From the NCBI GenBank assembly GCA_046351215.1, contig JAXLYX010000010.1, positions 220,146-284,145 of the forward strand: a stretch of DNA of 64,000 nt, written 5' to 3'. Made by a program: the position numbers and the translations under genes. The stretch is from JAXLYX01 sp046351215. Its GTDB lineage: Bacteria > Myxococcota_A > Polyangia > Polyangiales > Houyiibacteriaceae. Position 1 is the first letter of the stretch; the number at the start of each line of letters is the position of its first letter. Shown here one piece after another: positions 42,411 through 51,496 of the stretch. The notes under the pieces are model-generated. The model did no database searches and was not told the origin of the DNA. It worked only from the letters and a program-made list of their open reading frames with translations.

Positions 42411-43613
42411 ATGCGCATCCACGGCGATTCGGAGCGTGCGTTCTCCCCCCTGATCGAGGCCTTCGAGCGCATCCTCGAGGATGCGCCCGGAGGCGCGGCG
42501 CTCGCCGTCTACCATCGGGGTCGGAAGGTCGTCGACGTCTGGGCCGGCAAGCGCGACGCCGAGGGAAGACCCTGGGAGCGCGACACCGCGACGGTCGTCT
42601 TCTCGACGACGAAGGGCGTCGCCTCGACCGTGCTCCACCAGCTCGTCGATCGCGGGCTGCTCTCGTACGACGATCCGGTCGCGAAGCATTGGCCCGAGTT
42701 CGCGCAGCGCGGCAAGGGCGACATCACGGTGCGGGACGTGCTCACGCATCGCGCGGGCCTCTCGGACACGCGAAGGCTCCTCGGCGATGCGCGCGAGCTG
42801 CTCGATTGGGAAGGGATGTTGCGCCGCCTCGAGGAGGCCGAGCCCGGTCACCGCGGGCCGAGGAGCAGCTACCACGCCCTCACCTACGGCCACCTCGTCG
42901 GAGGGATCGCCGAGAAGGTCACGGGCACGCCCTTCCCTCGCCTCGTGCGCACGATGATCGCCGAGCCGCTCGACCTCGAGGGCTTCCACATCGGCGCTCC
43001 CGAGAGCGCGACCAAGCACGCCGCCCGCTTGATCTTCGGTCGCGGCGGCTCGAAGGGCAGCTCGAGCGGCGGCTCGAAGAAGAAGCGGAAGCCCCTGCGG
43101 CTCCGCTTCCGTGCTCCGTTCCTCGAGCCCTTCCGGGACGCGCTCTTCCCGAAGGGCATCCATCGTTTCGACATGTCGTCGCCCGAAGCGCTCGCGGCCT
43201 GCATCCCGGCGGCGAACGGCCTCTTCACCGCGCGCGACCTCGCGCGCATGTACGCCGCGCTCGCCGAAGGCGGGAGCCTCGACGGAACGCGCATCCTCTC
43301 GCGCGAGGCGCTCGATCGCGTGCGCAGGCCGATCGTCTCCGGCCCCGATCGCGTGCTGCTCGTGCCGATGGGGTGGAGGCTCGGCTACCACCGCGTCGGC
43401 ACCCTCTCGAGGCGGACCGCGCCGGGCGCGATCGGCCACTACGGCTTCGGAGGCTCGGGGGCCTTCGCCGATCCGGACCGCCGCCTGTCGGTCGCGTTCG
43501 TCGTGAACTACGGCTTCGGCACGCCGGTCGGCGACCTGCGCGTCTGGTACCTGAACGGCGTCGCCATGGGCTGCGCGGATCGCCTCGCGGAACGCGAGAG
43601 CAGGTCTTCCTAG
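42411..43613 (+). CDS. Serine hydrolase, beta-lactamase/EstB-type
   Basis: A 400-residue class-C beta-lactamase-fold hydrolase. The SxxK nucleophile is Ser65 in STTK (65-68). The second motif is Tyr in SSYHALTYG and the third is a HYGFGG segment near 346, replacing KTG as in EstB-type esterases. RGKGDITVRDVLTHRAGL is the family's typical loop. Lys/Ser-rich insert (SKGSSSGGSKKKRKP, near residue 210) is unusual. No signal peptide is present. It is probably an esterase or lipase and not a true beta-lactamase. The gene has its own dyad-bearing promoter and no visible ribosome-binding site. Confidence 0.92.
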   Translation: MRIHGDSERAFSPLIEAFERILEDAPGGAALAVYHRGRKVVDVWAGKRDAEGRPWERDTATVVFSTTKGVASTVLHQLVDRGLLSYDDPVAKHWPEFAQRGKGDITVRDVLTHRAGLSDTRRLLGDARELLDWEGMLRRLEEAEPGHRGPRSSYHALTYGHLVGGIAEKVTGTPFPRLVRTMIAEPLDLEGFHIGAPESATKHAARLIFGRGGSKGSSSGGSKKKRKPLRLRFRAPFLEPFRDALFPKGIHRFDMSSPEALAACIPAANGLFTARDLARMYAALAEGGSLDGTRILSREALDRVRRPIVSGPDRVLLVPMGWRLGYHRVGTLSRRTAPGAIGHYGFGGSGAFADPDRRLSVAFVVNYGFGTPVGDLRVWYLNGVAMGCADRLAERESRSS

Positions 43614-43631
43614 CGGTCAGGGCGATCGCCC

Positions 43632-45134
43632 TCAGTACCAACCGCCGATGCCGAGCGAGAACGCGGAGTAGCCCGTGGTGACGTCGAGCGCGGCGATGAG
43701 CTGCCAGAGATAGTCCTCGGGCCAGACGCGGAAGACGTCCCAGCGGAAGAGCTTCACGTCGAAGCCGAAGGTCCAGTGCAGACGCGGATTGCTCTCCGCG
43801 AAGCGCGTGGGCTCGAGGTAGAAGCCCGTGCGCAGCTTCATGTGCTGCGGCCAGACCTCGGACTCCACGGCGATACGGGGAGTGAACGTGACCCTCTCAC
43901 CGGAGCGCTGCACGGTCTGCAGGAGGAAGGACTCGACGCCGACGCCGTCCGGGACGCGCCCGGTGAAGGTGAGCTCGCTGACGAGCAGGAGGTAGCGCCT
44001 CGGCCAGCCCGTTCGCACTTGGGCACGGAGGTCGCGCCACGCCTGCTTGCGCACGGCGGCACGCTCCACCTCGAAGAGACGCGTCTGCTCCTCGAAGTCG
44101 TGCTCCTCCTCCGAGAGACGCGTGAGGAAGTCGGTTCCGTCCGTGGCCCGGATCTCCGCCATCCGCTCGTCGTGGGAGCGCCGCGCGAGCTCTTCGCGTC
44201 GATCGATCGCCGCGAGTGCCTCGTGGGCGTGTTCGTCGACGTAGGTCCAGCGAGGGTTCAGCGGCCGGCTACCGAATTGGTAGGCGAAGGAGAGGCTTCC
44301 CTGCATCGGCTTCAGGCTCGAAGCGGGCAGGTAGAGGTTGCCCGCCATGATGTCTCCCGTGCTCGACGCGTCGCCGCGCGCCCGAGTCCTCACGCCGCTG
44401 TAGTACCCCGCACCGAGCCGCCACTGCCTGTCGTTCGGACGCAGGAGCACGCCGACCTCGCCGCCGAAGCCCGAGGTGTTGTAGAGCTGATCCCCGGGCT
44501 GACCCGTGACGCCGCCGGTGATGAACTCGCGCACCACCTGCAGACCGCCGCCGATCGAGAGCTGTCCGTCCCAGAAGAGGTAGCCCACCTGGACGTGGTT
44601 GGTGATGAAGGAGAGCTTGACGAATTGCTCCTGCGTCGACCCCGCCGGCGTGCCGCGGATCGTCGCCTGCGTGATGTCGAGATCGAGGCCGAAGCCCAGC
44701 TGCTTGAGCTGGAGGTAGGCGCCGGGGTTCAGGAAGAAGAAGCTCGACGCCGGCAGGCTGGCGGTCTTGTCGAGGTAGTTGCCGCTGTTGAAGAAGTCCC
44801 CGTTCTCGATCGGGTAGGTGAAGCCGAGCGCGAGCCAGTAGTCCCACGAGTCGGCGGACGCGTTGTAGCGATTGGCGACCGCGGCGGGATTCGTGAGGCC
44901 GCCCTCGGCGCCCTCCGCGATGGACGAGAACGCGCCCGAGAGGCCGGTCGCACGGCTCGAGGAGAGGACCGGGCCGCGCGTGAAGTCGACCGAGTAGTCG
45001 GAGGTCGTGATCGGCGTGCCCTCGGGGCCGAGAGACCCGTCGGCGCGCGCACTCTCGCTCGCGCAGAAGACACAGAGCAGGACGGCGACGAGCACGCCGC
45101 CGAGGCCCGTGGTGCGGCGGAGGAAGTCCCTCAT
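43632..45134 (-). CDS. Hypothetical outer-membrane protein
   Basis: A 500-residue protein with signal peptide (GGVLVAVLLCVFCASESARA) and many amphipathic strands (DYWLALGFTYPI, GFGGEVGVLLRP, WRLGAGYYSGV, SLSFAYQFG, MKLRTGFYLEP, HWTFGFDVKLF). It ends in SLGIGGWY, as barrels do. An unusual helical, charged insert (RREELARRSHDERMAEIRA, then EEEHDFEEQTRLFEVERAA) lies at about 325-375 and could be a coiled coil. The N-terminal RATGLSGAFSSIAEGAEGG resembles the FadL/PorV-type plug. It is translationally coupled (ATGA) to the upstream lipoprotein. Confidence 0.8.
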   Translation of the reverse strand: MRDFLRRTTGLGGVLVAVLLCVFCASESARADGSLGPEGTPITTSDYSVDFTRGPVLSSSRATGLSGAFSSIAEGAEGGLTNPAAVANRYNASADSWDYWLALGFTYPIENGDFFNSGNYLDKTASLPASSFFFLNPGAYLQLKQLGFGLDLDITQATIRGTPAGSTQEQFVKLSFITNHVQVGYLFWDGQLSIGGGLQVVREFITGGVTGQPGDQLYNTSGFGGEVGVLLRPNDRQWRLGAGYYSGVRTRARGDASSTGDIMAGNLYLPASSLKPMQGSLSFAYQFGSRPLNPRWTYVDEHAHEALAAIDRREELARRSHDERMAEIRATDGTDFLTRLSEEEHDFEEQTRLFEVERAAVRKQAWRDLRAQVRTGWPRRYLLLVSELTFTGRVPDGVGVESFLLQTVQRSGERVTFTPRIAVESEVWPQHMKLRTGFYLEPTRFAESNPRLHWTFGFDVKLFRWDVFRVWPEDYLWQLIAALDVTTGYSAFSLGIGGWY

Positions 45135-45502
45135 GGAGCCGTCTCCGACGATGCGTTCGCAGCCCGACCGGCGTGCCGGATGTCCGCGACGAAGCGACGA
45201 CACTTCTTGATGCGGAGGTCGGGGCAGGCGAAGCCGAGCCTGCCGTTCGAGTCGGCGACACCGAGCACGGTCTCCTGGCGCGGACAGACGAGGTAGAGGC
45301 GGAAGACCTCCGAGGTCCGCTCGTGGCAGCCCCAGACCTCGCCGCCGCGGCGCACCTCCTCGATCGCCTCGGGGCTCGTCGCGATCGAGGTGCGCAGAAG
45401 GGCCGTGCTGCAACCGCCGAGCGCGACGGCGCCCACGATCGCGCATGCCCCGAGGATGCTTCCCCTTCCCACGTGCCGATGCCCTCCCACGGGCCGGATC
45501 AT
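45131..45502 (-). CDS. Small hypothetical lipoprotein
   Basis: A 123-residue protein with lipoprotein signal (ILGACAIVGAVALGGC). The mature part has a run of Cys (WGCHERTS, YLVCPRQE, FACPDLRI, KKCRRF). The stop overlaps the ATG of the following outer-membrane gene as ATGA, so the two products probably act together in the outer membrane. No family is recognised. The start at 45502 was chosen for the signal, since the longer frame upstream is Arg-rich shadow. Confidence 0.72.
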   Translation of the reverse strand: MIRPVGGHRHVGRGSILGACAIVGAVALGGCSTALLRTSIATSPEAIEEVRRGGEVWGCHERTSEVFRLYLVCPRQETVLGVADSNGRLGFACPDLRIKKCRRFVADIRHAGRAANASSETAP

Positions 45503-45552
45503 GCCCGGCGTCCGGCCGGAGGTCCACGCCGGGATGGCGGGCTCGCTGGGGC

Positions 45553-46356
45553 TCAGTCCGGGACGAGGCGGAGCGAGCGATCGAGCGCCTCGGGCGGCAT
45601 GCGCCGCAGATCGACGACGACGATGCCTTCCGCGAGGTGCCGTAGCCGATGCGGGAGCGAGCCGTCGAGGCGCACGCGGCGGATCGACGCCCAACGCTGA
45701 CCGATCGTCTGCCCTCGCCCGACGAGCGAGACGAGCTCCGAGACGGCGAAGGCCGAGAGCCCGACGAGCCAGGCGAAGCACGCGAGCCCGAAGGCGAGCC
45801 GCCGCCACTCGTCGTGCGGATCGACCGCGGCGAATCCACGGGCGAGCAGGACGAAGCCGGCGATCTGGACCGCGAGCACCGAGAGATCGACGAGCGAAGC
45901 GACGAGCCTCCGCGAGCCCGAGGCGGCGTACGCCGTCGGATCGTGCGGCACGGCCGAAGGCGGGATCGAGGAGATGCGCACGGGCTCCCGCCCACGCGCG
46001 TGGACGCCCGAGCTCGCGCGGAGGGCGGGATCCACGAGCTCCACCACGAGCCCCTCCGCGAGGAGCCAGTCGAGGAGCTCCTCGGCGAGCGACCGCGGGA
46101 GCCCGCGCGCGAGCGTGCCCCCGTTCTCCAGCACGAACGCGACCTGCGCGTAGGTCGCCTGCACGAGCTCCCGGTCGAGGAGGGTGCGCGCGACGAGGTA
46201 CCTCGCCCGCGGATCCGCTACCGGCTCGAGGACGAGGAGGTCCGTCACGAGCGGCGCCGCGCAGGCGAGGCAGACGAGGTCCGCGCCCCCGATGCCCTCG
46301 TCGCAACGGGGGCAGAGGGCTCGGCGCGGGGTGGAAGAGAGGGCGAGGGACGACAT
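45553..46356 (-). CDS. RDD-family membrane protein with N-terminal zinc ribbon
   Basis: A 267-residue protein. The N-terminus has a zinc-ribbon-like CPRCDEGIGGADLVCLAC (about residues 15-32). The C-terminal half carries an RDD domain: SGSRRLVASLVDLSVLAVQI, then LAFGLACFAWLVGLSAFAVS, and the late QTIGQRWASIRRV, the motif that gives the family its name. Between them lies an Arg/Leu-rich stretch of about 100 residues. Function of RDD proteins is mostly unknown; some act as transporters. It is an inner-membrane protein with three probable helices. Confidence 0.82.
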   Translation of the reverse strand: MSSLALSSTPRRALCPRCDEGIGGADLVCLACAAPLVTDLLVLEPVADPRARYLVARTLLDRELVQATYAQVAFVLENGGTLARGLPRSLAEELLDWLLAEGLVVELVDPALRASSGVHARGREPVRISSIPPSAVPHDPTAYAASGSRRLVASLVDLSVLAVQIAGFVLLARGFAAVDPHDEWRRLAFGLACFAWLVGLSAFAVSELVSLVGRGQTIGQRWASIRRVRLDGSLPHRLRHLAEGIVVVDLRRMPPEALDRSLRLVPD

Positions 46357-46440
46357 GGGGCGGCCGAAGAAAGGGCTACGTCTCTCTACAGGTAGACGGA
46401 AAGCACCTGGGGCCGCAAGTCCGATACCTACGGAAGTCAT

Positions 46441-46462
46441 CGGAATTCCTCATGAAATTCCG
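46441..46462. promoter_or_regulatory. AT-rich inverted repeat upstream of RDD gene
   Basis: CGGAATT (46441-46447) and AATTCCG (46456-46462) are perfect 7-bp arms around 8 bp. They lie 85 bp upstream of the RDD gene start and stand out as AT-rich in a 70% GC context. This is a candidate operator or binding site. Confidence 0.4.
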
Positions 46463-46508
46463 CTGACCCCGAAGAGCTGCAGTGTCGCTGTACGAAACGT
46501 GCGCGGGA

Positions 46509-46528
46509 CGCCGCTTCGCGGAGCGGCG
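46509..46528 (-). terminator. Hairpin after the alpha/beta hydrolase
   Basis: CGCCGCT (46509-46515) and AGCGGCG (46522-46528) are perfect arms with a 6-base loop, 4 bp beyond the hydrolase stop. On the transcribed strand it is followed by a GC-rich stretch with GTTTCG only further on, so it is a moderate candidate. Confidence 0.4.
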
Positions 46529-46532
46529 CCGC

Positions 46533-47399
46533 TCAGTTCATCGAGCTCGCGGTGCCGGAGCGCGGCCCCCGCGTCGGGGCTCCGGCGAGGCTCCGGACCT
46601 CGGCGAGGAACGGACGGATCTCGCCGAAGAGACGCTCCGGCGTGACGCGGAGCTCGCCGACCCACTTCGCCTGGAGCAGCCTCGCGTTGGGCAGCTCCTC
46701 CGCGAGGGCGCGCGCATCGCGCAGCTCGTGGAGCCGATCGCCGCCGTGACCGATCACGAGGGCCGGCATCGCGAGCTCGCGCCTGCGCGCCGCCGGCGGA
46801 ACGACCGGTCCGACGAGGATGCCGTGCAGGATCGCGGTGATCTCCTCCGGCTCGGCCGAGGCCGCGTTCATCAGGCTCGCGAGGTAGTCCGTCTTCGGGC
46901 GCGGGAGACGACGCATGGTCCGGGTGAACGCGCGGACGATCGGCGCCGTGTAGTCGACGAGGCCGATGACGGGCACGAGGAGGATCGCCGCGAAGGTCGT
47001 CGACCACTCCATGACGGGCATCTCGAGGAAGAGGCCGAGGCAGCGCTCGGGCGCCCGGGCCGCGACCTGGAGGGCGGTGATCGCGCCGAGCGACACGCCG
47101 CCGACGAGCGCCTTCTCGATCCCGAGGTGATCGAGGAGCGCGAGCGCGTGGTCCGCGAAGAAGTCGATGCGCAGCTCGCGGGGATCCGTCGGCCGATCGC
47201 TCTCGCCGTGACCGAGGATGTCGAGCAGCACGACGCGGTACCCCTCGGCGACGAACCGACGCGCGAGGTCACGGTTCAGGAGCGAGTCGAGGAGGAGGCC
47301 GTGCATCAGCAGGCAGGGGACTCCGGAGTCCCCGTGGATCTCGTAGGCGAGCTCGTGGGCGCCGTACCGCAGACGGCCCTTGATCGGTTCCTTGGCCAT
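46533..47399 (-). CDS. Alpha/beta-fold hydrolase
   Basis: A 288-residue alpha/beta hydrolase. The nucleophile elbow is GVSLG with Ser103, the oxyanion strand is PCLLMHGLLLDS, and ILGHGES (61-67) is the conserved region before it. The acid and His are probably in the VIGHGGDRLHELRDA region and the C-terminal part. Haloperoxidase-like or esterase activity is possible; no substrate is suggested. It lies 84 bp downstream of the thiolase stop on the same strand. Confidence 0.87.
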   Translation of the reverse strand: MAKEPIKGRLRYGAHELAYEIHGDSGVPCLLMHGLLLDSLLNRDLARRFVAEGYRVVLLDILGHGESDRPTDPRELRIDFFADHALALLDHLGIEKALVGGVSLGAITALQVAARAPERCLGLFLEMPVMEWSTTFAAILLVPVIGLVDYTAPIVRAFTRTMRRLPRPKTDYLASLMNAASAEPEEITAILHGILVGPVVPPAARRRELAMPALVIGHGGDRLHELRDARALAEELPNARLLQAKWVGELRVTPERLFGEIRPFLAEVRSLAGAPTRGPRSGTASSMN

Positions 47400-47483
47400 G
47401 TCCGGAAGCGTGACACGGGAAGGCCCGACCCGCCGGCCGCCGACGCATCGTCCGTCGGGCTCCGGCGGCCCTCGCGAGGGGTC

Positions 47484-48644
47484 TCAGCCGACGCGTGCGA
47501 GGACGTGCGTGTAGACCGTCGCCGCCGTGCCGCCGAAGCTCTGGGTCAGGGCGACCTCCGGCCCCTCGAGCTGGCAGTCCCCCGCCCGACCGACGAGCTG
47601 CAGGTAGGCCTCGGCGATCTGGTAGATGCCGGTCGCGCCGACGGGATGGCCGCGGGCCTTGAGGCCGCCCATCGTCGCCACGGGCACGCGACCGCGCGGC
47701 CGGATCTCTCCCTCGGCGGCGAGCACGTGGCCACGCCCCGGGGCCGCGAAGCCGGCCGCCTCGAGGGCGAGGGCGGCCATCACGCCGTAGGCGTCGTGGA
47801 GCTCGAAGAAGTCCACGTCCTCGGGTCCGATGCGCGCGAGCTCGTAGGCCCTCCGCGTGGACGCGACCGCGGCGTCGAGCACGAGGCGATCCCGACGGCC
47901 GTCGAGCCCCACCGAATCCGTGGCGACGGTCGAGGCGGAGACGGCGACGCGAGGCGCGCCCTGCAGGGTCGCGAGCGCCTCGCGCGAGCAGACGACGACC
48001 GCCGCCGCTCCATCGCAGATCGGCGAGACGTCGTAGAGCCGCACCGGCTCGGCCACGACGCGCGAGGCGCGGTAGTCCTCGAGCGTGATCGGGGTGCGGT
48101 AGAGCGCGTGGGCCGCGCGGCTCGCGTTGTCGTGCGCGTTCAGCGCGAACGGGGCGAGCGCGTCCTCCGAGAGGCCGTGGCGCGCGAGGTATTCGCGCGT
48201 CAGCCTCGCATTCAGCGAGAGGAAGGTCTCGCCCTTCCCTCCCTCGGAGTCCCAGTCGGAAGCGGTGGCGAGCCCCTTCGTGACCTCGTCGCCCGCGATG
48301 TGGGTCATGCGTTCCACGCCGGCGGCGACGACGACGTCGTGCGCGCCGCTCGCGACCGCGAGCACGGCCGAGCGCATCGCCGCCGCGCCCGACGCGCACG
48401 CGGCCTCGGCGACGCTGGCCTCGATGCCGCGAAGGCCGACGGCATCGGCGATCAACGCGCCGAGCTGCCGCTGATGGCAGAGCGAGCCCGCGAGCATGTT
48501 CCCGACGAAGAGGGCCGTCGGCGCGAGGACCCCGGCGTCGTCGATCGCCGCCCGCACGGCGTCGCGACCGAGCTCACGGACGGTCTCGGCGCCACGACGG
48601 CGAACCGGCACCATGCCCACCCCGACCACGAATGCTTCGCGCAT
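47484..48644 (-). CDS. Thiolase-family acetyl-CoA acetyltransferase (SCP2-type)
   Basis: A 386-residue thiolase. The nucleophilic Cys is Cys83 in AACASGAAAM (81-90). The late motifs ELHDAYGVMAALALEAAG and GGLKARGHPVGATG (the His-containing motif) match the SCP2/nonspecific lipid-transfer-protein branch. Members condense or cleave acyl-CoA. It is transcribed toward an alpha/beta hydrolase and 161 bp from the preceding kinase gene. In this context a role in lipid or sterol-side-chain metabolism is plausible but unproven. Confidence 0.9.
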   Translation of the reverse strand: MREAFVVGVGMVPVRRRGAETVRELGRDAVRAAIDDAGVLAPTALFVGNMLAGSLCHQRQLGALIADAVGLRGIEASVAEAACASGAAAMRSAVLAVASGAHDVVVAAGVERMTHIAGDEVTKGLATASDWDSEGGKGETFLSLNARLTREYLARHGLSEDALAPFALNAHDNASRAAHALYRTPITLEDYRASRVVAEPVRLYDVSPICDGAAAVVVCSREALATLQGAPRVAVSASTVATDSVGLDGRRDRLVLDAAVASTRRAYELARIGPEDVDFFELHDAYGVMAALALEAAGFAAPGRGHVLAAEGEIRPRGRVPVATMGGLKARGHPVGATGIYQIAEAYLQLVGRAGDCQLEGPEVALTQSFGGTAATVYTHVLARVG

Positions 48645-48805
48645 CGACCCACCTTCCCGAGCTGGGGAACCGAGCCGATCTAGCCCATCCGGGTCGACCG
48701 CGCCTCCGCCTCCGAGGGCAACCGGCCGCACGGGGAGGCGAGCGGGGCGAGGCGGGGAGTGAACGGGTTTCCCGTGCGTCCTGGCGGGGCGTTCGAGACC
48801 CGGGC

Positions 48806-50506
48806 TCAGCGCATCCGGAGGTGCTCGGCCGTCGAATCCTCGGGCTCGTGCTCGACGCGCGGAAGGCTCGCCCGGGGCGCTTCCCCCGAGACCGCGCGGA
48901 GCTCGATCGCGGCGAGCGCCTCGGCGACGGCTTGCGCATCTTGCGGCCGGTCGGCCGGTCGCTTCTCGAGGCAGCGGAGCACGAGCCTCTCGAGATCGGG
49001 CGGGATCGGGACGGCGCGGAGGATGCTCGGGGGGACCGGCGGATTGCGCAGATGCGCTTCGAAGACGTGCATCTGCTTCGTCGTCCGGAAGGGCATCACG
49101 CCCGTGAGCATGAAGTAGAGCACGCAGCCGAGCGCGTAGACGTCCGTCGCCGGCGTGATCGGCTCGCCGAGGAGGGCCTCGGGGCTGATCGTGGCCGCCG
49201 TGCCGGCGACCATGTCCTCGCTCGTGAGGCGGTCGTCCTCCTGCTCGACGACGAAGGCGATGCCGAAATCGAGGATCTTCACGAGGTCGTGCTCGTGGCC
49301 GATCCGGGCGAGGAAGATGTTCTCGGGCTTCACGTCCCGGTGGACGATGCCCGCGTCGTGCGCTTCGGCGAGCGCGTTCGCGGCCTGCAGGGCGATCCGA
49401 TGCGCCCGCGCGATCGGCAGGGCGCCCTCGCGCGCGACGAGGGCGCCGACGTGCTCGCCCTCGAGCAGCTCCATCGCGTAGTAGAGGAGCCCCCCGGGCT
49501 CGCTGCCGAAGTCGAAGACCCGCACCGTGTTCGGATGCGAGAGCTTCACCATCGCCTGGACCTCGCGCTCGAAACGTCGCGCGAGCTCGGAGGAGGCCGA
49601 GGCGCCGACGCGCACCACCTTGAGCGCCACCTCGCGTCGCATCGCCTCGTGCCACGCGGCCCAGACCTCGCCCATGCCGCCCTTGCCGACCAGGCGCCGG
49701 AGCTCGTACCGACCGACGCTGTGGGTGCTCGCGGCCGCACGACGCAGCGACCAGAGGATGTGCGCGAGGGCGACGAAGCTCGCCGAGAGGGCGTGCACGC
49801 ACATCGCGAGCACGAAGAAGGACCAATGCGCGGAGAGCGGCCAGGCCGTGAGGCCGGCGTCGACGCGGGCCCGGTGGATGAGCACGGCCTCGAGCAGGAA
49901 GACCAGGTAGACGACGGTGTGCCGGACGAGCCCGAACTTCCAGGGAAGCGGGATCACGAGCAACGACATCGGCACGAACATCTGCAGGAGGTACGCGGGG
50001 CTGTCGAGACCCCCGCTCTCGCGCGCGAGCAGGCCGATCCACGTGCTCGTCATGAGATCGATGAGCAGCAGCCATCGCTGCACGTCGGTCTGCGACATCC
50101 GGCCGAGGCGCTGCGCGCGGACCCCGGTGAAGACGAGCAGCGGGAGCGGCAGGAGGCGGGTCGCGAGCAGGCGGGGGACGCTCGGGACGCCGATGCCGTA
50201 GATCAGCACCGCGTCGACGCAGAACGCGCTGAACCAGAGGATCAGGTACAGCATCATCCCGCGCGCGACCTGGTGGGCGAGCCAGGCCTCCTCGGTCGCG
50301 CGGATGGCGAGCGCGATGGAGTCGAGGACGGATTGCGCCTCGGCCGCCACCCGTGCGGGCACGGCGGCGACGCCCCCCTTCTCGGCGGACCGCGCACGGC
50401 TCGCCCGCTTCACCGCGTCCCGGCGGTAGAGCTGGAGGAGCGACGTGGTCGAGTCCCCCTCCTCGTCGAGGACGTCGGAGCTCTCCCGGTCGTCCGACTC
50501 CGTCAT
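48806..50506 (-). CDS. Ser/Thr protein kinase with N-terminal membrane domain
   Basis: A 566-residue eukaryotic-type kinase of reversed layout: residues 85-255 hold about six membrane segments (for example GMMLYLILWFSAFCVDAVLI, YLLQMFVPMSLLVIPLP, HTVVYLVFLLEAVLI, FFVLAMCVHALSASFVAL), and the kinase domain follows. The kinase has VGKGGMGEVW (273-282), Lys296 in VALKVV, HRDVKPENI, DFGIAF and EALLGEPITPATDVYALG. All catalytic residues are present. The C-terminus is Glu/Arg-rich. The usual bacterial layout is kinase first, then membrane helix; here a membrane sensor appears to come first. The ATG at 50506 was chosen for MTESDDRESSDV. Confidence 0.93.
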   Translation of the reverse strand: MTESDDRESSDVLDEEGDSTTSLLQLYRRDAVKRASRARSAEKGGVAAVPARVAAEAQSVLDSIALAIRATEEAWLAHQVARGMMLYLILWFSAFCVDAVLIYGIGVPSVPRLLATRLLPLPLLVFTGVRAQRLGRMSQTDVQRWLLLIDLMTSTWIGLLARESGGLDSPAYLLQMFVPMSLLVIPLPWKFGLVRHTVVYLVFLLEAVLIHRARVDAGLTAWPLSAHWSFFVLAMCVHALSASFVALAHILWSLRRAAASTHSVGRYELRRLVGKGGMGEVWAAWHEAMRREVALKVVRVGASASSELARRFEREVQAMVKLSHPNTVRVFDFGSEPGGLLYYAMELLEGEHVGALVAREGALPIARAHRIALQAANALAEAHDAGIVHRDVKPENIFLARIGHEHDLVKILDFGIAFVVEQEDDRLTSEDMVAGTAATISPEALLGEPITPATDVYALGCVLYFMLTGVMPFRTTKQMHVFEAHLRNPPVPPSILRAVPIPPDLERLVLRCLEKRPADRPQDAQAVAEALAAIELRAVSGEAPRASLPRVEHEPEDSTAEHLRMR

Positions 50507-50635
50507 GGCGCTCAGCCTACACGCGAGGGGTGGAGCCGGGAAGGGAACGGACAGGTCGCGTCGGGGGACGTCGCCCGAGGCGTCCGTGCAGTGGAAGTCG
50601 ACCGGGCGCACCTCTAGGATCCCGAGGAGACCCCC

Positions 50636-51493
50636 ATGCGCACCTCCCCCCGCCCGCTCCGCTTCCGCGCCCTCCCCGTCGCGTCCCTGCTCTTGCTCCT
50701 CGGCGCAGGCCGGGTCGAGGCCCAGTGGGGAACCCCCCAGCCCGCACCGGCGCAGCCGAATCCGTGGGCGCAGCCGCAGCCTCAGCCGCCCCCCGGCTAC
50801 GACGCCTACGGTCAGCCGCAGTACGGCCAGCCGCAGTACGGCCAGCCGCAGTACGCGCAGCCGCAGTACGCGCAGCCCTACGGCACCTACCAGCCGCCGG
50901 GCACGGTGGCGCCGGTGCCCGTCGCGCCGCCGCCTCGGGAGCCGAAGTTCTACGGGCTCATGTCGATCGGCGTACCGATCTTCCTCGACGTGAACCACGA
51001 GCTGGTCCGGCCGGGCGCGAATCTCCGCTTCGAGGGCGGCCTCGACCTGCGCTACGTCGCGTTCTTCCTCGACTTCGGGTTCCGATGGACGCCCATCGAT
51101 TTCCCACGCTACACGAACGCGACGGGCGACACGATGTACGCCGGCTACGGCCGCTCGCCGATGCGGAGCTTCTATTTCGGCCCGGGCATCCGCATCCAAT
51201 ACCCGGACCTGAACCGGATCCTCCCCTACGCCTCGGTCGCCCTCGACCTGAACTGGTGGAACTTCTGGGAGGAGGGCGTGAGCTGCGGCGGGTACTACTA
51301 CTGGTACTGCTCGTCGTACTCGGTGTACCGCTTCTCGCCCGGCTTCACGGGGCGCCTCGGAGCCGCGATCGAGATCGGCGCCATGACCTACGTCGACCTC
51401 GGCGTCGGTCTCTCGATGTCGTTCCCGGGCGACTTCTGGGACCGCAACGAGAAGTGGATCGAGCCGTACATCGGCTTCATGCACCGACGCTGA
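50636..51493 (+). CDS. Outer-membrane-type protein with QPQYGQ-repeat linker
   Basis: A 285-residue protein with a signal peptide (ALPVASLLLLLGAGRVEAQ), a low-complexity Q/P/Y region that contains four 5-residue repeats of QPQYG/A (about 60-80), then a beta-barrel-like domain from about residue 100 (PKFYGLMSIGVPIFLDVN, LRFEGGLDLRYVAFFLDFGF, FYFGPGIRIQYPDL, VALDLNWWNFWEE). A Cys pair (CGGYYYWYC) is in a loop. It ends in FMHRR. The repeat region may act as a flexible tether. Function is unknown. The start is supported by GAGGAGACC upstream. Confidence 0.82.
   Translation: MRTSPRPLRFRALPVASLLLLLGAGRVEAQWGTPQPAPAQPNPWAQPQPQPPPGYDAYGQPQYGQPQYGQPQYAQPQYAQPYGTYQPPGTVAPVPVAPPPREPKFYGLMSIGVPIFLDVNHELVRPGANLRFEGGLDLRYVAFFLDFGFRWTPIDFPRYTNATGDTMYAGYGRSPMRSFYFGPGIRIQYPDLNRILPYASVALDLNWWNFWEEGVSCGGYYYWYCSSYSVYRFSPGFTGRLGAAIEIGAMTYVDLGVGLSMSFPGDFWDRNEKWIEPYIGFMHRR
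50813..50872 (+). repeat. 15-bp tandem repeat, four units
   Basis: Four in-frame copies of CAGCCGCAGTACGGC or its variant CAGCCGCAGTACGCG encode QPQYG and QPQYA. Their identity makes copy-number change by slippage likely, in frame. Confidence 0.9.
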
Positions 51494-51496
51494 GCG

